Source: JAYZDK01 sp964604165
GTDB taxonomy: Bacteria; Myxococcota_A; UBA796; CAJQPC01
Assembly: GCA_964604165.1 (NCBI GenBank)
Contig: CAZRYF010000009.1
Coordinates: 1-64,000, forward strand
Reading direction: 5' to 3'
Length of the DNA stretch: 64,000 nucleotides
The position numbers and the translations under genes are program-made. The notes beneath the pieces were generated by a model. That model ran no database searches. It worked only from the letters and a program-made list of their open reading frames with translations, and was not told where the DNA came from. Of the stretch, positions 18,312 through 26,472 are shown one piece after another; position 1 is the stretch's first letter; every line of letters begins with the position of its first letter.

Positions 18312-18752
18312 CTACCCCTGCGAGTGGGCCAGGGATTCGACCAACGCCCGCAGACCCAGGGTGTAGCTTGATGGCCCGAACCCGACCACCTGCCCAATGG
18401 CCAGGTCCGAGAGAAGGCTGGTTCGACGGAAGGATTCCCGGGCATGGATGTTGGAGAGATGCACCTCGACGAATGCCAACTCCACCGCTGCCACCGCATC
18501 CCGCAGAGCCACAGACGTGTGGGTGTAGGCCCCGGGATTCAGCAAGGCGCCGTCCAGAGTCGCCGCCGCCTGGATGCGATCCACCAGCTCCCCCTCGGAG
18601 TTGCTCTGGAAGTGTTCCAATTCCACTCCGAGATCCGCTGCGAGTGAATTCAGGTCGTCGGTGATCGACGCGAGGGTACGCGACCCGTAGGTCTCCGTTT
18701 CGCGGGTGCCCAACAGGTTCAAGTTGGGGCCATGGAGCACAAGGATGCGCAT
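18312..18752 (-). CDS. aroQ: Type II 3-dehydroquinate dehydratase
   Basis: A 146-residue class II dehydroquinase, third step of the shikimate pathway (3-dehydroquinate to 3-dehydroshikimate). Motifs: HGPNLNLLGTRE at the N-terminus, the catalytic tyrosine Tyr22 in TETYG, the substrate-binding NPGAYTHTS (72-80, His78) and VHLSNIHARESFRR (97-110) with the second histidine and arginine. Full length for the type II family. It precedes accB and follows the lipoprotein gene by 27 bp. Confidence 0.96.
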   Translation of the reverse strand: MRILVLHGPNLNLLGTRETETYGSRTLASITDDLNSLAADLGVELEHFQSNSEGELVDRIQAAATLDGALLNPGAYTHTSVALRDAVAAVELAFVEVHLSNIHARESFRRTSLLSDLAIGQVVGFGPSSYTLGLRALVESLAHSQG

Positions 18753-18779
18753 ACGGTGTGGAACGGTCCGGGCGTGGGA

Positions 18780-19397
18780 TCAGTCGGTGCTGGTACCAAT
18801 CGCCACGTCGGCGCTCATGTGACCAATACTGGCCCAGACAGCAAACTCGTCAAAGCTGTAGTTGCCGGACTCGTCCGCGCTCTTGATAGGCATGGCATCC
18901 ACGTAGGTCCACACCCGAAGCACCCCGTGCTCGTTGGACTTGGCTTCCATGTAGTTGGGATGGTACGCATCCGCGAACTCCGTGGCCAGCTCAAAATACT
19001 GGTCGCCACTGGTGTCCCAATTCCAGGAACACGCATCCGGCGCGTCCTCATCGATGGCGCCATCTGCATTGGCATCACAGTCTTCCAGGTCCAGATCCTC
19101 CGGGGGCGGCACGATCTTCACGGCGGTCTTGGGAATCAGGTAGGCCCCGCCCCAGGAAGTGAGAATCTCGACCTTGATGTTGTCCATGGGCAGGCCGGTC
19201 TCCCCGCTGAAGACAAAGAAGTCCAGCAGAATCAGTGCACCGATTCCGTCGTCCACCTCGTTGTAGGCCACGTTCCAAGCCAACTCCACATCTTCGGGAG
19301 GCGTAATCTTGGTAAAACTCGGAGCCTCGACCCCACTTGGGCCCACGAGGCACCCCAGCGTGGTCGACACCACCGCCAACAGGATTGGGAGTTTCAT
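18780..19397 (-). CDS. Uncharacterised lipoprotein between aroB and aroQ
   Basis: A 205-residue exported protein of unknown function. The N-terminus MKLPILLAVVSTTLGC is a lipoprotein signal with lipobox TLGC (Cys16). The middle contains a long EF-hand-like acidic loop (DCDANADGAIDEDAPDAC, about residues 99-116) that could bind calcium, flanked by cysteines, and the rest looks beta-rich (KVEILTSWGGAYLIP, GVLRVWTYVDAMPI). The ATG overlaps the aroB stop by 4 bases (ATGA), so translation is coupled to aroB although no metabolic link is evident. Confidence 0.7.
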   Translation of the reverse strand: MKLPILLAVVSTTLGCLVGPSGVEAPSFTKITPPEDVELAWNVAYNEVDDGIGALILLDFFVFSGETGLPMDNIKVEILTSWGGAYLIPKTAVKIVPPPEDLDLEDCDANADGAIDEDAPDACSWNWDTSGDQYFELATEFADAYHPNYMEAKSNEHGVLRVWTYVDAMPIKSADESGNYSFDEFAVWASIGHMSADVAIGTSTD

Positions 19398-20485
19398 GCT
19401 GTCTCCTCCAGAGCCAGGACCAAGGCCTGTTTCAGGGCTTTCAGGGGCACCTCGCGAAGGCACACCTCGCCCACGGCCGCAACCAGTGGCAGCACCAGTG
19501 TACCACGCCGGGCCTTCTTGTCTACGATCACAGCGGTTTGCAGCGCTTCCAACGAGAGGTTGGCCGCCCGAATTGGAAGCCCAAACCGCGTAAGAACGGC
19601 CTCCATTCTGGAGGGTATACCCGACTCCACCCAGCCTTCGGCCACCCCGAACCGGGCCTCCGCCACCATGCCAATCCCCACAGCCTGCCCGTGGCCCAGG
19701 ACCCCGTAGCCAGCAACTTTCTCAAGGGCGTGTCCCACCGTGTGGCCCAAATTCAAGATTGCACGCCGGCCGGTCTCCCGCTCGTCCTCTTCGACCACAC
19801 CGGCCTTGAAGGCGCAACATCGTCGCACCGCCTCCTCCAGGGCGCCCCGATCCCCCGCCAAAAGTGCTGGGGCCAGCCCCTCCAGCCATCCAACGGCATC
19901 CTCTCCCTCGAGAAAGGCATGCTTGATCACCTCCCCCCAGCCACAACGAACCTCCTCCAAAGGAAGCGTGCGAAGGACCTCCACGTCTACCCACACCCCT
20001 CGAGGCTGGTGAAAGGCGCCCACGAGGTTCTTGCCCGCATGGGAATTTACGGCGGTCTTGCCTCCCACAGACGCATCCACCATGGCCAGCAAGGTGGTGG
20101 GGACCTGGACCCAGGGCAAGCCCCGAAGCAGCGTGGCAGCCGCAAATCCAGCCAGATCCCCGGTCACCCCTCCCCCAAACGCAAGGAGCGGCGTGCTCCG
20201 ATCGATTCCCAGGGCCAGGATCTTCTCGGCGAGAGTTTCGAAATGGGCGAGGGACTTGGCCATCTCACCGTCCGGAACATGCACCACGGAGGGCGCCCAG
20301 CCCGCGTTCTCCAATCCTTCCACCAGCGCCTGGAGATGCAACGCCGCAACGACGGGGTTGGTCACGACCACACAGGGCCTTGGATCTCCAATCCATTCCG
20401 ACAACCCGGGTCCAAGAGCGTCCAGCCGACCCAGGGAGATCTCATACGATCTCTGCCCCAGAGAGACGGACACCGTGTCAGGCAT
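19394..20485 (-). CDS. aroB: 3-dehydroquinate synthase
   Basis: A 363-residue NAD- and metal-dependent enzyme converting DAHP to 3-dehydroquinate, the second shikimate step. Signature: AFGGGVTGDLAGFAAATLLRG, VPTTLLAMVDASVGGKTAVN (NAD and phosphate site), ILNLGHTVGHALEK (zinc-binding His) and EVIKHAFL. ATG 20485 lies inside the last codons of aroK and has GGAGG upstream (GGAGGTGG). The C-terminus is regular. The aroK-aroB pair behind pilQ is a conserved neighbourhood in proteobacteria. Confidence 0.96.
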   Translation of the reverse strand: MPDTVSVSLGQRSYEISLGRLDALGPGLSEWIGDPRPCVVVTNPVVAALHLQALVEGLENAGWAPSVVHVPDGEMAKSLAHFETLAEKILALGIDRSTPLLAFGGGVTGDLAGFAAATLLRGLPWVQVPTTLLAMVDASVGGKTAVNSHAGKNLVGAFHQPRGVWVDVEVLRTLPLEEVRCGWGEVIKHAFLEGEDAVGWLEGLAPALLAGDRGALEEAVRRCCAFKAGVVEEDERETGRRAILNLGHTVGHALEKVAGYGVLGHGQAVGIGMVAEARFGVAEGWVESGIPSRMEAVLTRFGLPIRAANLSLEALQTAVIVDKKARRGTLVLPLVAAVGEVCLREVPLKALKQALVLALEETA

Positions 20486-20963
20486 CGAGCCACCTCCAGA
20501 TCTGCTCCACCACCTGCTCCGCGGTGCCTGAAACGTCCACCTGGTGGTGGGCCCGCTCATAGTGTGCCTGCCGGGAAGCATGGAGAGCTTCCACACTTTC
20601 ATCCCACAGAGGCCGGCTTTGGGCGCCTCCTACCCGTCCTTGTAGCAACTCGATCGGTGCGAAGAGGTGCACCACGTGTCCAAACTGCTTGAGCCGGTTC
20701 ATGGTCCCGCGCTGGCAGGGCGCCCCCCCCCCACAAGCCAACACCACAGGGGGGCCGGACAACACCGTGTCCAGCGCTTCCGCCTCCAGTCGACGAAAAG
20801 CTGCCTCTCCCTCCTGGCGAATGATGTCCGCTACGCTTCGCCCCTCTCGTTGAACGATGAGGTCATCCAGGTCCACAAAGGGCAACCCCAGCCGCGGCGC
20901 CAGAGTTGACCCAACGGTGCTCTTGCCAACGCCCATGAAACCCACGAGCACCAGGGAGGTCAA
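20478..20963 (-). CDS. aroK: Shikimate kinase
   Basis: A 161-residue P-loop kinase phosphorylating shikimate. Walker A GFMGVGKST (residues 8-16), the substrate-binding DLDD with Asp33, and the GGGAP motif in VVLACGGGAPC are present; the lid arginine lies in QSRPLWD. The start is TTG 20963, two bases after the pilQ stop, without a strong Shine-Dalgarno, so it may rely on ribosomes leaving pilQ. Overlaps aroB by 8 bases. Confidence 0.94.
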   Translation of the reverse strand: MTSLVLVGFMGVGKSTVGSTLAPRLGLPFVDLDDLIVQREGRSVADIIRQEGEAAFRRLEAEALDTVLSGPPVVLACGGGAPCQRGTMNRLKQFGHVVHLFAPIELLQGRVGGAQSRPLWDESVEALHASRQAHYERAHHQVDVSGTAEQVVEQIWRWLDA

Positions 20964-20965
20964 AG

Positions 20966-23353
20966 TCAGTTGGAACTCACCGCTTCGGTGACAATGCGCG
21001 GCGTCACGAACACCAGCATCTCGTTGCGGGAGGTGTTCCGTGTCTGGCTCTGGAAGAGCTTGCCCAGCAAGGGGATCTTGCCCAGAACCGGCACCCGGTT
21101 GATGGACTTGCCTTGCTCTGTGGAAAACACGCCGCCGATAACCGTTGTGTCCCCGTCCGATACCAGGAGCTCTGTCTGGGCTTCCTTGATCTGGATACCC
21201 GGCTGGCCCTGGATGACTGTCGAGAAGTCCGGCCGGTTGTTCTCGATGTTGATCTCCATGAAGATCTTGTCGTCCGAGGTGATGTGCGGCGTCACTGACA
21301 ATTCAAGCGCAGCCTGCACGAACTGGACCTGCGTTCCACCTGCCGAGGTGGAGAGGAAAGGAATCCGAGCACCCTGCTTGATTGTGGCCGAGGTGTTGTC
21401 CAAGGTCAGGATGCGCGGGGACGAAACGATCTCCCCCCAGCCGTCGGTTTCCATGGCAGACAGGCGGGCATCGATGTTGACGAGTCCGGGGACGCTTCCA
21501 AGAGAAAACGCCAGGGAGCCGTTGGAGCCGTCCGAGGGAAGATCCACGGCGAGGTTATCCGAGCCAGGGCTGTAGAAGATGCTGGTACCTGCACCACTTT
21601 GATCCACACCGCCGGACACGCCAACGCTGCTTGGAAAGAACAAGCCCGTGGTGTAGCCCGTAGCTGCGGAAGCGTTGAGTTCGCCTCCCCACTGGACCCC
21701 GAGAGAGCGGGAGTACCGGGAGTTGGCCTCCACAATCCGCGCCTCAATGAGCACCTGGGGCGTGGCCTTGTCCAGGCTGCGAATCAGCTCTCGAATCTGT
21801 GCCAGGCGCTCTTCGGTCTCCTTGACGATGATCTGGTTGGCCCGGGTGTCCACCTCAATGGAACCACGCGCGGAGAGAAGCGGCTCAATCTGCTCCTTGA
21901 CCTCGTCTGCCTTGGCATAGTTCAGAGGGAGGATCAGAATCTGAAGTGGCGTCAGCTCCTCTCGGGCCCGCGCAGCTTCCAGGGCAGCTTGCTGTTCGGT
22001 CTTGATGGTCTCAATGGGCGCCACGCGCACGATGTTGCCAAAGCGCTGGGCGGCGAGGCTTTTGGCCTGCAGAATGGCCGAAAACGCTTGGTCCCAAGGC
22101 ACATCCACCAAGCGCACGGTGACCGTACCGGAGACATCATCTCCGGACACGATGTTCAGCTTTGACACGTGAGAGATCAGGCGGAAGACCGAGTGGATGT
22201 CAGCCTGCACCAGGTCGATGTTGATGCGACGTCCTTGCCACTGGCTCTGGCTGGCCGTGCCCGAGTCAAAGGTAAACCCGGAGATTCCACCCAAGAGACT
22301 TGCCGGGCTGTCTGCGCCGCGGCCTGTCCCGAAGACCGCTTGGGGATCCATGGTGCGTCCAGCTTCTCCAATGAGCGTCTCCGACGTGTAGGCCCCCTCC
22401 AACCCCTCTCCCCCAGAGGTCGAGGAATCCGAGGGCGCCACTTCGCTGAAGCTCTGGGCGGCGAGCTTCCTGGTGGCCTGCATTTCGTCGGACACGTTGA
22501 AGTCGATGTGGAGGACGTTGCTTCCCCCGGACTGGCCACCCTTCTCAGCGCTCACGCTCCAGGGGGTGTTCTCGCGAAGACTGACAGCGACACGCGCCCC
22601 GCTGCGGGTGGCATAGGCACGAACCATGCGCACAGGCGCCACAAACCTGGAGGTATCCAGGACCCGCTGCAAGGAGCGAGGCACCGTGGCTCCAGGAATG
22701 TCCAGCACCACAAGGTTGGGCTCGGGCTGGCTGGACACGTAGTCCACGGACTGCGTGGTCGCCAAGACCACCCGCGACACGGTGTCGCCGTCAATAAAGT
22801 CAAGAGATGCCAGGGCCAGCCCGGAGACCTTCTTCGGTCCAGAGGGAGTTCCTGGCCCCTCGGACACGCCGCGACTGTGATCCAGGGTCTTCCCCTCATC
22901 CACTGCGTCCGAAGAGTCGCCGAGGGCCGCCAACAGGCTGTCTTCCGCTCCGCCTTCGAAGAGGCCGACAAAGACCCGGTCATCCTCCACGATCAGCTCG
23001 TGGGTGGCCGCTTCTGTCAACTGGATGCTGACACGCACAATCCGCGCATCGTCCTCCGCAAAGTCAGACACCTCAATGCGGCGCACCAGCCCTTCTCCGT
23101 CCACAGCCGTGGGGGCATCGCCCTTCGCCACGCCCACAATGTCCACCACCACGCGGGCCGGTTCTTCCAGCACAAAGGCACTGACTGAGCCCGCGTCCAC
23201 CAAGTCCGAGAGCAGGATCTCCACCCCGGAATCTGTGGCAGCCACACCCGTCACCGCAATCTCTGCCTCCTGCCCCATGAGCGGCGTGCTCGCGCCTACA
23301 GCGGCGATAAGCGCCCATCCCGCCATGCGGCGCATTGTGGTTTGAATCTGCAT
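20966..23353 (-). CDS. pilQ: Type IV pilus secretin PilQ
   Basis: A 795-residue outer-membrane secretin through which the pilus exits. A signal peptide (about 1-28) is followed by two AMIN peptidoglycan-binding domains (about 33-125 and 180-280), a Ser/Gly-rich linker, an STN/N0 region (INIDLVQADIHSVFRLISHVSKLN), an N1 region (ILILPLNYAKADEVKEQIEPLL, TRANQIIVKETEERLAQIRELI) and the C-terminal secretin domain (QVLIEARIVEANSRYSRSLG; gate and lip regions; VPVLGKIPLLGKLFQ; EMLVFVTPRIV). AGGAG 6 bases before ATG 23353 sets the start. It lies at the end of pilMNOPQ. Confidence 0.96.
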   Translation of the reverse strand: MQIQTTMRRMAGWALIAAVGASTPLMGQEAEIAVTGVAATDSGVEILLSDLVDAGSVSAFVLEEPARVVVDIVGVAKGDAPTAVDGEGLVRRIEVSDFAEDDARIVRVSIQLTEAATHELIVEDDRVFVGLFEGGAEDSLLAALGDSSDAVDEGKTLDHSRGVSEGPGTPSGPKKVSGLALASLDFIDGDTVSRVVLATTQSVDYVSSQPEPNLVVLDIPGATVPRSLQRVLDTSRFVAPVRMVRAYATRSGARVAVSLRENTPWSVSAEKGGQSGGSNVLHIDFNVSDEMQATRKLAAQSFSEVAPSDSSTSGGEGLEGAYTSETLIGEAGRTMDPQAVFGTGRGADSPASLLGGISGFTFDSGTASQSQWQGRRINIDLVQADIHSVFRLISHVSKLNIVSGDDVSGTVTVRLVDVPWDQAFSAILQAKSLAAQRFGNIVRVAPIETIKTEQQAALEAARAREELTPLQILILPLNYAKADEVKEQIEPLLSARGSIEVDTRANQIIVKETEERLAQIRELIRSLDKATPQVLIEARIVEANSRYSRSLGVQWGGELNASAATGYTTGLFFPSSVGVSGGVDQSGAGTSIFYSPGSDNLAVDLPSDGSNGSLAFSLGSVPGLVNIDARLSAMETDGWGEIVSSPRILTLDNTSATIKQGARIPFLSTSAGGTQVQFVQAALELSVTPHITSDDKIFMEINIENNRPDFSTVIQGQPGIQIKEAQTELLVSDGDTTVIGGVFSTEQGKSINRVPVLGKIPLLGKLFQSQTRNTSRNEMLVFVTPRIVTEAVSSN

Positions 23354-23385
23354 TCGTTGCTCCTCGGGGGCCACTCTGTGCTCCC

Positions 23386-23928
23386 CTAGAAATCATCCTC
23401 AATGGGCAGGTTCATGACGACCTGTTCGGTCACCAGTTCCCCTTCGATGGTCTGGTACTCCTCGGTTATCACCACCGCGCGGCTGGTGATCTCCGAGACC
23501 TTCCCCCAGTTCTTTCCAATGTAGGTGCCCCGTTCGACCACATGACTGGTCTTTTCCGGGTCGGCGATCAACGCGCGGGGATGGTCAATTCCCCAAACAA
23601 TGCCCACCAGAAGCAGTTCTTCAATGTCAAAGCGCTGCAGCGGCGTGGGCGCCCGAATTTCCTCGTCCAGCCTCCCTGAAATGAAACTGCGGAAGGGATC
23701 CCTCTTGCCGATGGGGTTGTAGACAAAGGTACCCGCGACCACCGGCTCGCCGGCCAGGGACGGCCGCTCATCTTCTCCCGCGCCCTCTTCTTTGGCCGCC
23801 CCTTTCTTCTTGGCAGCCTGGCCGTCTGCCGCAGGGGCCTCTTCCACGGCTTCTTCGTCACCCCCACAAGAGACCGTTCCGAGGAACACCAAAGGAGAGA
23901 GGAAAAGAAGCAGCCACAGGCGTTGCAT
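23386..23928 (-). CDS. pilP: Type IV pilus lipoprotein PilP
   Basis: A 180-residue inner-membrane lipoprotein. Lipobox in FLGTVSCGG (Cys21), then a charged, low-complexity linker (about 22-60) and the PilP beta-domain (about 66-175: FVYNPIGKRDPFRSF, FDIEELLLVGIVWG, ALIADPEKTSHVVERGTYIG). PilP bridges PilN/PilO to the secretin PilQ. It overlaps pilO by one base and sits 32 bp before pilQ. Confidence 0.93.
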   Translation of the reverse strand: MQRLWLLLFLSPLVFLGTVSCGGDEEAVEEAPAADGQAAKKKGAAKEEGAGEDERPSLAGEPVVAGTFVYNPIGKRDPFRSFISGRLDEEIRAPTPLQRFDIEELLLVGIVWGIDHPRALIADPEKTSHVVERGTYIGKNWGKVSEITSRAVVITEEYQTIEGELVTEQVVMNLPIEDDF

Positions 23929-24569
23929 CAGTGTCCCCCGCCCTTTCGTCCGCCCCGCGGCCCACGGGCCTTGGCATCGTTGGCTTCCTTCTCTTCATCA
24001 GAGAGAAATCGGTACGTGACGGCATTGCCCGAGACGTAGAGCTCCACATGGCCCCCACGTTCCTCCGGCTCGGTGATGTTGACACCATGCACCGACACGA
24101 TTCGACCCAGCTTGGAGAGCTGGTCGAAGAACATGGCCACCTCGTGGAAGGTACCCATCACCTCCAGGGCCACGGGCACCTCGGCGTAGTACTCCATGAG
24201 GCGCTCGGGAAGTGGCTGGAACTTCTGGACCTCGAGTCCCACCTTGTTGCCCACAAGGGAAATGCGCTTGAGAAGGTCGGGAATCTCACGCTTGTTGGGA
24301 AGCTCTTTGAGGGCATTCTTCAGGTTGTTGGTGAGGTTCTGCAGTTCCTCTTCAAACTTGTCGCGATCCGCCGCACGAATCCGCACCTGGGTGCGCTTTG
24401 CCTCCAGCGTAGACGTCTCGGTCTCCAACACAGACAGCTTTTCAGAGGCCGGGTTCCAGAACAGCGCCCAGAAAACGGCGAGCACCAACACATAGCTTAG
24501 GGCAATCAACCCATAGCGCCGCGCGCGAGGCAGCTTGGAGAGACGCTCAAGGAGGACGTGGAAATCCAT
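23928..24569 (-). CDS. pilO: Type IV pilus alignment protein PilO
   Basis: A 213-residue bitopic inner-membrane protein: a short cytoplasmic tail, a membrane helix at about 19-38 (YGLIALSYVLVLAVFWALFW), a coiled coil (about 42-95) and a ferredoxin-like periplasmic domain with ALEVMGTFHEVAMFFDQLSKLGRIVSV. It pairs with PilN. The C-terminal 20 residues are a basic Gly/Arg/Lys tail (RGPRGGRKGGGH), which is unusual. Three bases separate it from pilN. Confidence 0.93.
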   Translation of the reverse strand: MDFHVLLERLSKLPRARRYGLIALSYVLVLAVFWALFWNPASEKLSVLETETSTLEAKRTQVRIRAADRDKFEEELQNLTNNLKNALKELPNKREIPDLLKRISLVGNKVGLEVQKFQPLPERLMEYYAEVPVALEVMGTFHEVAMFFDQLSKLGRIVSVHGVNITEPEERGGHVELYVSGNAVTYRFLSDEEKEANDAKARGPRGGRKGGGH

Positions 24570-24572
24570 GGA

Positions 24573-25175
24573 TTACCTGCGCCTCCGGCCTTTGCGGCCT
24601 GTGGTCTCTTCTTCCTCTTCCACAGCTTCCTGCCCGGGCAACACGAGCTGGGCAGTAATGGAAAAGGTCTTCAGCTTGTACCCGTCCTGTTCCTCCTGGT
24701 CGATCTCGATGAGGTAGACCTCGTCAAACCATTCGGAGAGCTCCATCTTGGAGAGGAATTGGGAGATCACCTCGTTGGAGACTGCGTAGCCCGTGATGTT
24801 CAGGTGCTGGCGCTCCTCACGAAGGCTCAGAATGGTGAGCTTCTCAGGCGTGGCGCTGGAGATCTCATCCAGCATGTGTACCGGGCCTGACTTGGCAGCT
24901 TTCAAGGATCCAATGACATCCAGCTTCCGCTGAAGTTCCTGGCGCAAGACGTCTACCTCGTCGACCCGGGCCACCACGTTCTTCAGGGTGTCGATCTCCT
25001 GTTGAATCTGGGCATTTCGCGCCCGCACGTCCGCCACCTTTCCCTGGAGCAGCATCTGGAAGCTGCCGATCACCAAGAGCGTGCCCAACAATCCAATCCC
25101 GCCGAACGCAAGCTCGCGGCGTACCGCTGCCTCTCTCTTGGAGACGCGAATCGGGAGTAGATTGATTCTGATCAT
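24573..25175 (-). CDS. pilN: Type IV pilus alignment protein PilN
   Basis: A 200-residue inner-membrane protein beginning MIRINLLPIR, the conserved cytoplasmic peptide that binds PilM. A membrane helix follows (about 24-44), then a coiled coil and a periplasmic domain (LTILSLREERQHLNITGYAVSNEVISQFL). The tail is acidic then basic (EEEEETTGRKGRRRR). It overlaps pilM by 4 bases. Confidence 0.94.
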   Translation of the reverse strand: MIRINLLPIRVSKREAAVRRELAFGGIGLLGTLLVIGSFQMLLQGKVADVRARNAQIQQEIDTLKNVVARVDEVDVLRQELQRKLDVIGSLKAAKSGPVHMLDEISSATPEKLTILSLREERQHLNITGYAVSNEVISQFLSKMELSEWFDEVYLIEIDQEEQDGYKLKTFSITAQLVLPGQEAVEEEEETTGRKGRRRR

Positions 25176-26242
25176 CGGTCGCCCAGTCTCCTCAGGGCAA
25201 GTCCCACGGCCACACCGGCCTGGGGCGCCACATCCCGCAAGAAATTGGGGTTGAACTCCCGCTCATCGATTTCGATGCGCCGGAAGGAGTCTGCGATTTC
25301 AATGGGGGTCTGGGTGCGCTCCTGGATGGCGCGGGCCAAGCCCGGTGTCCTGGCAGCCCCACCCGACAGGTAAATGCGCTCCAACTGAGTACTGGAGGCT
25401 GACAGGTGAAAGTCCAGGGAGCGGTGGATCTCCGTGGCCAGGTTGTCGGCGGTGGCCGCGAGGACGTTTTCGATCTCCTCCGGCACCACAGCAGCGGTAT
25501 CCTCCTCGGAACCTCCCACCTTCATGGATTCGGCTTCTTCATAGGAGATGTTCAGGGAGCGCTGAATCTCCTCGGTGAATTGGCGACCGCCAATCCCCAC
25601 GTCCCGGGTGAATGCAGTGACCCCTTGCTCCAGCACGTTGATGTTCACGTTGCTGGCCCCGATGTTCACGAGCGCGACCGTCGGGGCGATCTCCGTGTAG
25701 TTCACGCCAAACATGTTCTCCACCGCGAACGCATCCACATCCACAATGGAGGGCGTCAACCCGGCCTCCTGCACGATGGACACGTACTCATTCACGAGAT
25801 CCTTCCGGGCAGCCACAAGCAACACCTCCATCTGCCCAGCTTCATCCCCTTCTTCCGTCAGGATCTGCACATCGATGTTCACATCGTTGATATCAAAGGG
25901 AATGTACTGCTCGGCCTCCCACTGAATCGACTCATCCAACTCATCGGGGGTCATGAGGGGAAGATTGATGCGCTTGATAATCACCGAGTGCCCCGAAACG
26001 GAGCAGACCACCTCCCGGGTCTTGATCTTGTGGTGCCCCACGAGCTCGCGAATCGCATCCACGATTACGTTTGTGTTCATGATCGCGCCATCGACAATGG
26101 CCTCAGGGGGCAGACTGGCCATCCCGAAATTCCTAAGGTGCCAGGTCCCGTCCTTGAGGTCTTGCTCCAATTCGGCGAGCTTCACCGAGCTCGAGCCGAT
26201 GTCAAGTCCGATGGTATGGGTCTTTTTCTGAAAGAGGGCCAT
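25172..26242 (-). CDS. pilM: Type IV pilus actin-like ATPase PilM
   Basis: A 356-residue cytoplasmic actin/FtsA-fold protein. The nucleotide-binding motifs are IGLDIGSSSVKLAEL (N-terminus), PTVALVNIGASNVNINVLEQG (phosphate 2) and IYLSGGAARTPGLARAIQ (adenosine). A central stretch LPLMTPDELDESIQWEAEQYIPFDINDVNID is typical of PilM. It binds the PilN N-terminus at the inner face of the pilus machine and is the first gene of the pilMNOPQ run. Confidence 0.96.
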   Translation of the reverse strand: MALFQKKTHTIGLDIGSSSVKLAELEQDLKDGTWHLRNFGMASLPPEAIVDGAIMNTNVIVDAIRELVGHHKIKTREVVCSVSGHSVIIKRINLPLMTPDELDESIQWEAEQYIPFDINDVNIDVQILTEEGDEAGQMEVLLVAARKDLVNEYVSIVQEAGLTPSIVDVDAFAVENMFGVNYTEIAPTVALVNIGASNVNINVLEQGVTAFTRDVGIGGRQFTEEIQRSLNISYEEAESMKVGGSEEDTAAVVPEEIENVLAATADNLATEIHRSLDFHLSASSTQLERIYLSGGAARTPGLARAIQERTQTPIEIADSFRRIEIDEREFNPNFLRDVAPQAGVAVGLALRRLGDR

Positions 26243-26411
26243 CTGCTATTCCGTCTGCTTGTCTCCGGTGGGGACCTCTCCCCACACGGCGCAAACCCCC
26301 AGGGGTTCACACAATTGCTGCTTCTGCTCTGTCCTCTTGCGCGTTTCTATCAGCGTTTTCTCAACTCGTCGGCACACCACCCCATTGAAATGAAGGGAAC
26401 CCAACCCAAAA

Positions 26412-26441
26412 TAGATACCAGAGAGGTGCAACATCGGTCAA
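26412..26441 (-). promoter_or_regulatory. pilM: Candidate sigma-70-type promoter for the pilMNOPQ operon
   Basis: On the minus strand TTGACC (26436-26441) and TATCTA (26412-26417) are separated by 18 bases, giving a fair -35/-10 pair about 165 bases before the pilM ATG. It lies in the 230-bp divergent gap between pilM and the membrane/TPR gene. No sigma-54 box was found in this gap. Assigned by eye. Confidence 0.35.
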
Positions 26442-26472
26442 TGAAGGCTGCGCTGGAGGTATGCTCTTGACC

